Source of the DNA: an uncultured Bacilli bacterium
GTDB lineage: Bacteria; Bacillota_I; Bacilli_A; RF39; UBA660
DNA: 7,844 nucleotides
Assembly: GCA_947627145.1 (NCBI GenBank)
Contig: CANQUW010000047.1
Coordinates: 1-7,844 of the forward strand
Direction: 5' to 3'
Shown here in pieces: positions 1-6,100 of this stretch. Below the pieces are notes generated by a model that saw only the letters and a program-made list of their open reading frames with translations, made no database searches and was not told the origin of the DNA. Numbering within the stretch: position 1 is the first letter of the stretch; every line of letters starts with the position of its first letter. The position numbers and the translations under genes are program-made.

Positions 1-531
1 TATGGACCAAAATTAGATGTTGAAGTAAAACCAGCAGTAGGACCAGAAGTTACACTTTCAACTTGTCAATTAGATTTTCTACTTCCAAGAAGATTTGACC
101 TATCTTATATTTCAAAAACAGGAGAAAAGAAAGTGCCAGTAGTAATACATCGTGCTATCTTTGGAACATTCGATAGATTTACAGCATTCTACATAGAAGA
201 GTGTAAAGGAGCATTCCCAACATGGCTTGCACCAACTCAAGTAGTAGTAATTCCGGTATCAAGTGAACATCAAGGAGAATATGCAGAGCATGTATATGAT
301 GTTTTAGAAGAAAATGATATTCGTGTAAAATTAGATAACAGAAATGAAAAACTAGGTTATCGTCTAAGAGAAGCACAAACATCAAAAATACCATATACTC
401 TAATTCTTGGAGATAATGAGAAAAATGATAATACTGTAAGTTATAGATTATATAGTAAAAAAGAAACAACTACTGTTTCCTTAGATGAATTTATAAAACT
501 AATTAAAGAAGAAATAGAAAACAAAAGATAA
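1..531 (+). CDS. thrS: Threonyl-tRNA synthetase, C-terminal 176 residues (5' end outside window)
   Basis: ThrRS is a cytoplasmic class II synthetase that charges tRNA-Thr. The reading frame is open from base 1 and the gene continues upstream of the window. What is seen: the end of the catalytic core (YGPKLDVEVK, then TCQLDFLLPRRFDLSYI), motif 3 in HRAIFGTFDRF with its conserved Arg, and the junction GAFPTWLAPTQV leading into the HGTP anticodon-binding domain. That domain carries the family signature LDNRNEKLGYRLREAQ and KIPYTLILGD. The end departs from the common VSVRRR pattern and reads VSYRLYSKKETTTVS, a variant I associate from memory with some low-GC Firmicutes. An open frame starting at GTG 133 lies inside this gene and is not a separate start. 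Stop TAA is at 529-531. Transcription probably ends at the hairpin at 680-720. Confidence 0.95.
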   Translation, partial: YGPKLDVEVKPAVGPEVTLSTCQLDFLLPRRFDLSYISKTGEKKVPVVIHRAIFGTFDRFTAFYIEECKGAFPTWLAPTQVVVIPVSSEHQGEYAEHVYDVLEENDIRVKLDNRNEKLGYRLREAQTSKIPYTLILGDNEKNDNTVSYRLYSKKETTTVSLDEFIKLIKEEIENKR

Positions 532-538
532 GTAAAAG

Positions 539-567
539 TTTACAAAAAGTATTTACTTTTATATAAG
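539..567 (+). promoter_or_regulatory. Sigma-A-like promoter just after thrS
   Basis: A -35 box TTTACA (539-544), a 17-bp spacer and a -10 box TATAAG (562-567) each match consensus at five of six positions. The expected start site is about 573-575. It begins 8 bases after the thrS stop and points into a gap without a recognisable protein gene, so it would drive a short RNA ending at the terminator at 680-720. It overlaps a weak 7-bp inverted repeat (530-536/552-558) that could instead be a poor thrS terminator. Chance matches are common in DNA this AT-rich. Confidence 0.5.
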
Positions 568-569
568 GT

Positions 570-589
570 TATGTTATATTTATAACATA
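570..589. repeat. Perfect 9-bp palindrome at a predicted transcription start
   Basis: TATGTTATA (570-578) and TATAACATA (581-589) are perfect inverted arms separated by TT. The site begins 3 bases after the -10 box at 562-567, so it would cover the start site, the usual place for a repressor operator. With a two-base centre it is better suited to binding a dimeric protein than to forming an RNA hairpin. No regulator gene is visible nearby. Confidence 0.4.
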
Positions 590-596
590 GAAAGTA

Positions 597-624
597 TTTA
601 TTTTATGATTCTACATAAAATAAA
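597..624. repeat. Perfect 11-bp inverted repeat, 6-base loop
   Basis: TTTATTTTATG (597-607) and CATAAAATAAA (614-624) pair perfectly around ATTCTA. In a plus-strand RNA starting near 574 this would be the first hairpin. On the minus strand its A/T run merges with the U-tract of the terminator at 617-665. It is almost all A-T pairs and not followed by a U-tract on the plus strand, so it is not itself a plus-strand terminator. Confidence 0.45.
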
Positions 625-665
625 AAAGAGATGCAATCCTAATTTTGCTGTATTAGGTGCATCTC
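617..665 (-). terminator. Rho-independent terminator, minus strand
   Basis: Read on the minus strand, GAGATGCA plus CCTAAT (665-652) pairs with ATTAGG, a two-base bulge and TGCATCTC (643-628), giving 14 base pairs. It is followed directly by TTTTTTATTTT (627-617). The ferredoxin gene already has its own terminator 250 bases earlier, so this one either is a back-up or ends a separate minus-strand transcript. On the plus strand the same hairpin is the first arm of the attenuator-like fold. Confidence 0.65.
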
Positions 666-679
666 CACTATGGGTGGTA

Positions 680-720
680 CACCTAATTTCTTAGATGAAA
701 TTAGGTGCACTTTTTATTTT
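680..720 (+). terminator. Rho-independent terminator, plus strand
   Basis: Perfect 11-bp stem CACCTAATTTC (680-690)/GAAATTAGGTG (697-707), loop TTAGAT, followed by CAC and the U-rich run TTTTTATTTT (711-720). It is the first strong plus-strand terminator after thrS and probably ends both thrS read-through and any RNA started at the promoter at 539-567. Confidence 0.8.
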
Positions 721-771
721 GTAAAAACAAAAGTTGTACTTACGAACCCCCTGATATATTTTTAATATTTT

Positions 772-815
772 ACACTTACTATCATTAGTAGTATGACTAC
801 TAAGATAATAAGTGT
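772..815. repeat. Long near-perfect hairpin (21/20-nt arms)
   Basis: The left arm at 772-792 (begins ACACTTAC, ends AGTAGT) and the right arm at 796-815 (begins ACTACTAA, ends AAGTGT) are reverse complements apart from one bulged base and one mismatch, around a 3-base loop ATG (793-795). It is not flanked by a U-tract, so it is not a simple terminator. It lies in a stretch (721-903) where I see no convincing gene. It could be an operator, an RNA processing site or a remnant of a small mobile element. Confidence 0.55.
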
Positions 816-833
816 CATAGTTAAGTATTCCAA
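805..833 (-). promoter_or_regulatory. Possible minus-strand promoter inside the convergent gap
   Basis: On the minus strand, TTGGAA (833-828), a 17-bp spacer and TATTAT (810-805) match consensus at four and five of six positions. The long hairpin at 772-815 overlaps the -10 box and the expected start near 798. A transcript from here would run to the minus-strand terminator at 617-665, about 180 nt, antisense to the candidate leader RNA. No ribosome-bound reading frame of note lies in it. The match is modest. Confidence 0.25.
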
Positions 834-903
834 AATACAAAAAGAAGAAAAATATAATATAGTATAGGACTCATCTCCTTAAACTATATAGGGATAACAT
901 CTT

Positions 904-944
904 AATATAAAATAAAAATTCCAAGATTAATTCCTGGAATTTTT
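904..944 (-). terminator. Ferredoxin terminator overlapping its stop codon (possibly bidirectional)
   Basis: Perfect 10-bp arms AAAAATTCCA and TGGAATTTTT (plus positions 914-923 and 935-944) surround an 11-base loop. On the minus strand the stem is followed by ATTTTATATT. The 5' arm takes in two bases of the ferredoxin stop codon (943-945), leaving essentially no 3' untranslated region. On the plus strand the stem is followed by ATTTTTCTTC, so it could also stop converging plus-strand transcription. Confidence 0.75.
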
Positions 945-1131
945 ATTTTTCTTCAATCGCACCAGTAGGGCAAGACTCAACCGCCTCATGTGCAGCATCA
1001 CGATTTTCATCACTTACTTCTTCGTTTATTGCGTGTGAAAGTCCTTCATCATTTATTTCAAAAACTTCAGGAGCTATCGCAACACAAGCACCACATCCGA
1101 TGCAAGCATCATCATTAACTTTAACTTTCAT
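943..1131 (-). CDS. Single-cluster 4Fe-4S ferredoxin, 62 aa
   Basis: Small soluble electron carrier that holds one [4Fe-4S] cluster. The ligands are Cys10, Cys13 and Cys16 in ACIGCGAC, and Cys54 in SCPTGAI, the classical CX2CX2C...CP arrangement. The second CX2CX2C set of clostridial 2[4Fe-4S] ferredoxins is absent, so this is the Fer4_13/Bacillus-Thermotoga type of about 60-80 residues. It is strongly acidic, as expected for docking with partner oxidoreductases. The start is ATG 1131, set by AGGAGGAG on the minus strand (1148-1141) 9 bases upstream. The gene is monocistronic, convergent with thrS and divergent from the gene at 1254, with its own promoter and terminator. The partner enzyme cannot be told from this window. 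Confidence 0.95.
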   Translation of the reverse strand: MKVKVNDDACIGCGACVAIAPEVFEINDEGLSHAINEEVSDENRDAAHEAVESCPTGAIEEK

Positions 1132-1156
1132 AAATTACTTCTCCTCCTACATTATT

Positions 1157-1185
1157 AGTATAAACTATATTTTTATTTACGTAAA
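1157..1185 (-). promoter_or_regulatory. Ferredoxin promoter
   Basis: On the minus strand, TTTACG (1185-1180), a 17-bp spacer and TATACT (1162-1157) form a near-consensus sigma-A promoter. The start site would be near 1150, right at the AGGAGGAG ribosome binding site (1148-1141), so the leader is very short and leaves no room for a riboswitch. Confidence 0.6.
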
Positions 1186-1201
1186 GAGATAATTACTTAC
1201 T

Positions 1202-1229
1202 TTTGTTTTTTTTACATATATGATAAAAT
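1202..1229 (+). promoter_or_regulatory. Promoter of the tail-anchored protein gene
   Basis: An extended -10 box TGATAAAAT (1221-1229; hexamer TAAAAT at 1224-1229) follows a weak -35, TTTGTT (1202-1207), by 16 bp in a T-rich stretch. The start site would be near 1236. The ribosome binding site TTGGAGG (1240-1246) lies 7 bases before ATG 1254. It diverges from the ferredoxin promoter, with about 16 bp between the two. Confidence 0.5.
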
Positions 1230-1253
1230 TATATTAAGATTGGAGGTATTATT

Positions 1254-2123
1254 ATGCCAAGTCGTATGGATAGATATGAAAAAACTACAACTCGAGCATC
1301 ATCAAGTCGTAGAAGCCGTAATCAAGAACTTTATGATAATATAGGTAAAAATACAAAATATACAAACTTTACAGACATTTCCAAAGTGGATGCTATCGAC
1401 TTAAATGCAGCTAAGAAAAACTACAGAACAAGAGAAGGTTATCAAAAGTACAAAGACTTAAGCGAATTTGCACCACCTCCAAAAGTAAAAAAAGAATTAG
1501 ATGATTTTAATTACTTATATCAAGATCATGAAAATAGAGTTTATGATATTAATGCCATCTTAGAAAAAGCTCACGAATCAAGAGATAGTTTTGATGAATT
1601 AGACAAAAAAAGAAAATTAAAAAATACAAATTATAATATTCTTGCCAGTCTTAATCCAGAAGAACTAGAAAAATATCGTAAAGAAAAAGAAGCAAAGTTA
1701 TCTCCTGACGAAGATGAGTTAAGAGATTTAATAGATACAATTACATCGAAAACACTAAAAGGAGAGATAGACAAAAGAACAAGTGTAGATTTACTTAGTG
1801 AATTAATGACTAGTAATTTAGATGACCAAATACCATCAACAGATGAAAAACTAAATTTCAGTAAAGATATATTAGATAAAGACACAATGAATAAAGTGGA
1901 ATTACCTGACCCACCAAGAAAAGAAAGAAAAGAAGAAGATATCTTAAAAGATATGGATAAATCTTTCTATACTAAATCAATGGATTTATCTGATAAAGAT
2001 TTTAATTTTACAGATGGAGAAGATGGACCATCTAAACTTATGACAGCTTTAAAAATAATACTTTTACTAGCATTAGTCGCAGGTATAATAACTGCAATAT
2101 ATTTCTTAATAAAGACTTTCTAA
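1254..2123 (+). CDS. Tail-anchored charged membrane protein of unknown function, 289 aa
   Basis: I do not recognise a named family. The N-terminus (residues 1-24) is rich in Arg, Ser and Thr and begins MPSRMDRYEK. It is followed by NQELYDNIG and YTNFTDISKVDAIDL, motifs that look conserved and that I associate, from memory only, with hypothetical proteins of uncultured Firmicutes. The middle (about 60-260) is highly charged, mostly helical or disordered, with two proline clusters (APPPK at 73-77, PDPPRKERKEE at 219-229). There is no signal peptide. The only hydrophobic segment is at the extreme C-terminus (about 264-286), ending in KTF, so the bulk should be cytoplasmic and the protein held by its tail. 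That topology suits a scaffold or adaptor at the membrane, for example in division or envelope work, but this is inference. Transcribed alone, from its own promoter to a strong terminator. Confidence 0.85.
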   Translation: MPSRMDRYEKTTTRASSSRRSRNQELYDNIGKNTKYTNFTDISKVDAIDLNAAKKNYRTREGYQKYKDLSEFAPPPKVKKELDDFNYLYQDHENRVYDINAILEKAHESRDSFDELDKKRKLKNTNYNILASLNPEELEKYRKEKEAKLSPDEDELRDLIDTITSKTLKGEIDKRTSVDLLSELMTSNLDDQIPSTDEKLNFSKDILDKDTMNKVELPDPPRKERKEEDILKDMDKSFYTKSMDLSDKDFNFTDGEDGPSKLMTALKIILLLALVAGIITAIYFLIKTF

Positions 2124-2150
2124 AACAATAGGTTTACCTGTTGTTTTTTT
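2122..2150 (+). terminator. Rho-independent terminator after the tail-anchored protein gene
   Basis: AACAATAGG (2124-2132), tetraloop TTTA and CCTGTTGTT (2137-2145) form nine pairs including one G-U, extended by A-T pairs into the run of seven T (2144-2150). It starts at the stop codon (2121-2123) and separates this gene from the next unit. Confidence 0.85.
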
Positions 2151-2182
2151 GAGTATAAATTTATAAACTTACAAAAAATCAC

Positions 2183-2211
2183 TTTTCAAAGTATTTATGT
2201 TGTGATATCAT
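2183..2211 (+). promoter_or_regulatory. Probable promoter of the hypothetical-polC unit
   Basis: TTTTCA (2183-2188), a 17-bp spacer and TATCAT (2206-2211) match sigma-A boxes at four and five of six positions, 38 bases before ATG 2250. No other promoter of this quality was noticed between the terminator at 2150 and polC, so it probably serves both genes. An 8-bp palindrome TGATATCA (2203-2210) overlaps the -10 box. Confidence 0.4.
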
Positions 2212-2235
2212 AAATTATAAGAAAAGAATTTTGTC

Positions 2236-2245
2236 AGGATGTGAT
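2236..2245 (+). promoter_or_regulatory. Extended ribosome binding site that sets the start at ATG 2250
   Basis: AGGATGTGAT matches the anti-Shine-Dalgarno complement AGGAGGTGAT at nine of ten positions. It covers the possible GTG start at 2241, so that codon lies inside the ribosome binding site and cannot be the start. ATG 2250 is 10 bases after AGGA. Confidence 0.7.
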
Positions 2246-2249
2246 TTCA

Positions 2250-3083
2250 ATGAACTTAAAATTCATGGTTAATGATTATGTATTAATATGGAATTTATTA
2301 TTTCAAGCATCAATTTCAGATAGTATTCATAAATACAAACAAAAACTATGGAAAAACTATAAAAAAGAATATAATATAACTTATAAAGATTATAAAAAAA
2401 TATTAAAAGACCCTAAAAATTTTATACCAAGAAATGATACAATTTACAATTTAATGAAAGACTATAGTGGTTACAAAGAATTAAAAAAAGAAACAGAAAA
2501 ATATCGAGTATATTTAGTTAAAATGTGGGATAAACATAAAAAACAAACCATTAAAGAACTAAAAAATATTACTCGTTTAGAATTTGATCCTTATCAAGTT
2601 TTAGTAGTATCACCAAAATTAAAATGTTCAAGTATTGAAAATCCACCAACAACCAAAACAAATACTTTAATTTGGGGAGTAAAGCATAGATTTGAAGTAG
2701 AGAATTTAACTCATATAGTTTTTGATATAGTGCAAAAAGAACTTGAAAATTATAAAAAAGAATACAAAGATATAGTAAAAGCTATAATTGAACTTGTTGT
2801 TTTAAATGAGTTCGCAACACGTATTTCAGGAAAGAGTAAATACTTATCTGGAGATGCATCTTTAAAATTTTTAAAAACTCAAATATACCCATATTGGCTT
2901 ATGTATTTAGGAGTTAAAAAAGAAGATTTAGTAAAATATATGAAAAGAGATAAAATACTTTTTGATGTCTCAAAATATACTTATGAAAGACAGTTAAAAA
3001 AAGTAGATTTATTAACGTTTATAGATTTTTGTATTAAAAACCAAAAGCATATTTTAAAAATTAATGAACTAGAAATAATATAA
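2250..3083 (+). CDS. Hypothetical soluble protein, 277 aa, upstream of polC
   Basis: I cannot name this protein. An in-frame GTG at 2241 would add three residues but sits within the ribosome binding site, so ATG 2250 is preferred. It is basic, with many Lys and Tyr, and has no signal peptide or membrane segment. An N-terminal helical lysine-rich part (residues about 1-110) is followed by YQVLVVSPKLKC, IWGVKHRFEVENLTHIVFDI (about 142-160) and VVLNEFATRISG (about 183-194). After that come GDASLKFLKTQIYPYWLMYL and a C-terminal part ending in INELEII. The LTHIVFDI/LNEFATRI layout loosely recalls a zincin-like metallopeptidase whose HExxH has been lost, but no HExxH is present and I give this little weight. 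Its stop is 26 bases before polC with no terminator between, so the two genes are probably co-transcribed. Confidence 0.8.
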   Translation: MNLKFMVNDYVLIWNLLFQASISDSIHKYKQKLWKNYKKEYNITYKDYKKILKDPKNFIPRNDTIYNLMKDYSGYKELKKETEKYRVYLVKMWDKHKKQTIKELKNITRLEFDPYQVLVVSPKLKCSSIENPPTTKTNTLIWGVKHRFEVENLTHIVFDIVQKELENYKKEYKDIVKAIIELVVLNEFATRISGKSKYLSGDASLKFLKTQIYPYWLMYLGVKKEDLVKYMKRDKILFDVSKYTYERQLKKVDLLTFIDFCIKNQKHILKINELEII

Positions 3084-3109
3084 AGTATATACATCAGGAG
3101 GTAGTAGGC

Positions 3110-6100
3110 ATGGATGAAAATTTAAAAATTTTACTTGAAAACATGAATATAGATGAAAACCTATATTCAAACTTTTTAGATTGTACTTTAAAAAAGATAA
3201 TTGTAAATAGTAAAAATAATACTTGGACCATAATTATTGAAGCAGATAAATTACCACAAAGAGAAGTACTAGAAAAGTTAGAAGAAAATAAATTTAATAT
3301 TATAGAAAAAGTAAATAATATAACTTTTAAATATGAAGTAGAAAATCCTGATTTAAATACTTTACAATCTTATTTTCCTATCGTATTAAAAAAATTAAAA
3401 GAAGACCTTAGAATAATAAGTTTATTTGAAGATGCTTTAAAAATAGAAGAAAATAAATTAGTTATAGTTACCACAAATAAAAGAGAAGAAGAAAAGATAA
3501 AAAAAGTAATAGACAAAATAAATGAATTTTATAATAATTTTGGATATAAAGAAGAAATAACTATAAAGTTAGATGAAGTTAAATCTGTAAAAGAAGAAAT
3601 AGAAAAGAGTAAATATGAATTTTCAAATATTGAAGAAATAAAAGAACAGACACCAGAAGAAAATAAAGAACCAACTAAAGCAAAAAAAACTTTTAAAAGA
3701 AGTAATAAACCAGAAGAAGGAATGATTCTTGGTAGAAAAAACAAAAAAAATAAAGTACCAATAAAAACAATACTTGGTGAAACCAATGATATTACTATAG
3801 AAGGATATGTATTTGGTACAGAGTATTTCGAATCTCCAAAAACAAACTTTAAAATTATTACATTAAAATTAACAGATAATACAGATAGTATTTATTGTAA
3901 AGTATTTTCAAATACTGAAGAAGAATATAATAGACTAAAAAAAGAATTAAAAGAAGGCTCTTGGTATAAAATAAATGGTTATATAAGAGATGATAATTTT
4001 TCTAAAGAACTAGTATTAAATGCTAGAAGTATAGAAAAAGTAGAAAAAACAGAAGAAGAAAGAAAAGATACATCAGAAGAGAAGAGAGTAGAATTACATA
4101 CTCATACTAAAATGAGCGGTATGGATGGAGTGGCAGATGAAGTAGATTTAGTAAAACAAGCGATTGCTTGGGGACATAAAGGAATTGCGATAACTGATCA
4201 CAATGGAGTACAATCTTTTCCACATGTTTATAACTTTGTAAGAGGATATAATAAAGGAAAAGAAGAAAATGATAAATTTAAAGTAATATATGGTACAGAA
4301 CTTTCGATGATAGATGATAATGTAGATATAGTACTAAGACCAACTGATAAAACTATGTTAGAAGAAACATATATTGTTTTTGACTTGGAAACAACAGGAT
4401 TTAATGCTGGTGGAAAAGACTCTATTATTGAGATAGGTGCCGTTAAATTAAAAAATGGAGAAATAGTAGAAAAATATGATGAACTAATTAATCCAGGAAG
4501 AAGATTACCTAAAAAAATTATAGAAGTAACAAGTATAACAGATGAAATGTTAGAAGGAAAAGACACGGAAGAAAATGCTGTTAAAAGATTTAAAGAATTT
4601 ATAAAAGATTACCCACTAGTTGCACATAATGCTAAGTTCGATACTTCTTTTATTGAAATGGCATATAAAAAATATAATTTAGGAAAGTTAACAAATCCAG
4701 TAATAGATACACTAGAATTATCACGTACATTAGACTCTAATTATGCAAGACATAGTTTATCTGCTCTTGTTAAAAGATATGATGTACCTTGGGATGAAGA
4801 GCACCACCATAGAGGAGACTATGATGCTGAAGGAACTGCTTTAGTATTTTATAAAATGTTAAAAAAACTTTCTAATCAAAATATAGAAAAAATGGATGAT
4901 TTATTAGAAATGGTTTCTAAAGATGAAATACATAAATTTGGTCGTATGCACCATATAAATATTTTAGTACAAAATAAAACTGGGTTAAAAAATCTATTTA
5001 AATTAGTGTCTTATGCTAACACAACATATTTATATAAAACTCCAAGAATTTTAAGAAGTGAAGTAGAGAAATATAGAGAAGGACTTTTAATAGGTAGTGG
5101 CTGCTATGAAAGTGAAGTCTTTAATATGGCTAAAAGTAAAACAGAAGATGAACTAGCAAACATCATAAGATTCTATGATTATGTAGAAGTACAACCAATG
5201 GAATGTTATGACCATTTACTTCAAACTGGTGACTTTGAAAGTAAATTAGAACTTTCTGAACATTTAAAGAAAATAATTAGAGTAACCAAAGAATCAGGTA
5301 AATTAATAGTGGCAACAGGAGATGTTCATCATATAAACAGAGAAGATAAAATATTTAGAGAAATAATAGTTAATCAAAAAGTACCAGGAGGAGGACGTCA
5401 TCCACTTGCAAGAAAAAATATTACAGAAATACCATCCAATCATTTTAGAACAACAAATGAAATGTTAGAAGACTTTAATTTCTTAGATGATCCTCTAGCG
5501 CATGAAATAGTAATAGAAAATCCAAATAAAATACTAGATACTGTAGAAGATATTGAAGTAATAATAGATACAGGAGGAATACCATTTTCTCCAAAAATAG
5601 AAAATTCTGATACAGAAGTAAAAAATATGGTTTATAATAAAGCTCACTCAATGTATGGAGATCCACTTCCAAAAAACATTGAAGAGAGAATTGAAAACGA
5701 ACTTAAGGGAATTATCGGTGGAGGATTCGATGTTATTTATCTAATCGCTCAAAAACTAGTAAAAAAATCAAATGATGATGGATACATAGTTGGTTCCCGT
5801 GGTTCTGTAGGTTCAAGTTTTGTTGCAACCATGATGGGAATAACAGAAGTAAATCCACTTCCAGCTCATTACTTATGTAAAAAATGTAAATACTCAGAAT
5901 TTGAAAATGAAGAAGGCAAAGCCTATGGTATAGAGTTTTCATCTGGATATGACTTACCAGATAAAATGTGTCCTAAATGTGGAGAAAAACTTTCTAAAGA
6001 AGGACAAGATATGCCATTTGCTACTTTCTTAGGATTTAATGCTGATAAAGTACCAGATATAGATCTTAACTTCTCAGGAGATTATCAATGGAAAGCTCAT

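Larger units (their letters stand above)
574..720 (+). ncRNA. Candidate orphan leader RNA with T-box-like core and attenuator folding
   Basis: Four segments can pair in two exclusive ways. CCTAAT (638-643) pairs with ATTAGG (652-657), extended by GAGATGCA (628-635) with TGCATCTC (658-665); then CACCTAATTTC (680-690) pairs with GAAATTAGGTG (697-707) as a terminator. Alternatively ATTAGGTG (652-659) pairs with CACCTAAT (680-687), which breaks both hairpins. Between them, ATGGGTGGTAC (670-680) resembles the T-box core AGGGUGGNACCGCG, including the UGG that would contact the tRNA 3' end. In T-box leaders the 3' part of this element also forms the 5' arm of the terminator, as here. Against a T-box: no long Stem I with a specifier loop is evident, the ACC of the core is ACA, and no sense gene follows. 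A 29-codon frame from ATG 605 to a stop at 692-694, inside the terminator loop, has only a poor ribosome binding site. Confidence 0.4.
721..903. other. Gap between the two terminator regions, no convincing gene
   Basis: Apart from the long hairpin at 772-815 and the weak minus-strand promoter at 805-833, this stretch holds an isolated C-run (747-751) in otherwise AT-rich DNA. It also has an imperfect inverted repeat (TATAGT 858-863 with ACTATA 883-888, inner AGGA/TCCT). Two tiny minus-strand frames encode hydrophobic peptides of 17 and 18 residues. The first (MSPILYYIFLLFVFWNT) starts directly at AAGGAG with no spacing, and the second (762-818) has no clear ribosome binding site. A plus-strand frame of 24 codons from ATG 793 also lacks one. 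I do not call any of these as genes. Confidence 0.5.

Noticed and set aside
605..694. 29-codon frame (starts MILHKIKK) across the attenuator-like region, a possible leader peptide
   Set aside because: It has only a poor AGAAAG site at 589-594 and no run of a regulatory codon, and its codons are dictated by the hairpin arms. Kept only as a note under the candidate RNA.
744..760. Possible tRNA or T-arm-like sequence on the minus strand (GGGGGTTCGTAA)
   Set aside because: The loop does not fit TTCRANN, no matching C-run closes a T-stem, and no acceptor or anticodon arm can be drawn.
734..762. Plus-strand promoter-like TTGTAC-17-TATTTT leading to a 24-codon frame from ATG 793
   Set aside because: The -35 matches only three of six positions, the -10 is weak, the frame has no ribosome binding site and its first part is one arm of the long hairpin.
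546..2197. AAAGTATTTA repeated at 546-555, 591-600 and 2188-2197
   Set aside because: A 10-base AT-rich word is expected to recur by chance at this base composition, and the copies sit in different contexts.
3620..3760. Lys/Glu-rich, A-rich stretch in polC as a possible insertion or frameshift
   Set aside because: It falls at the variable linker between the N-terminal and OB domains of PolC, the frame is intact and total length is normal for the family.
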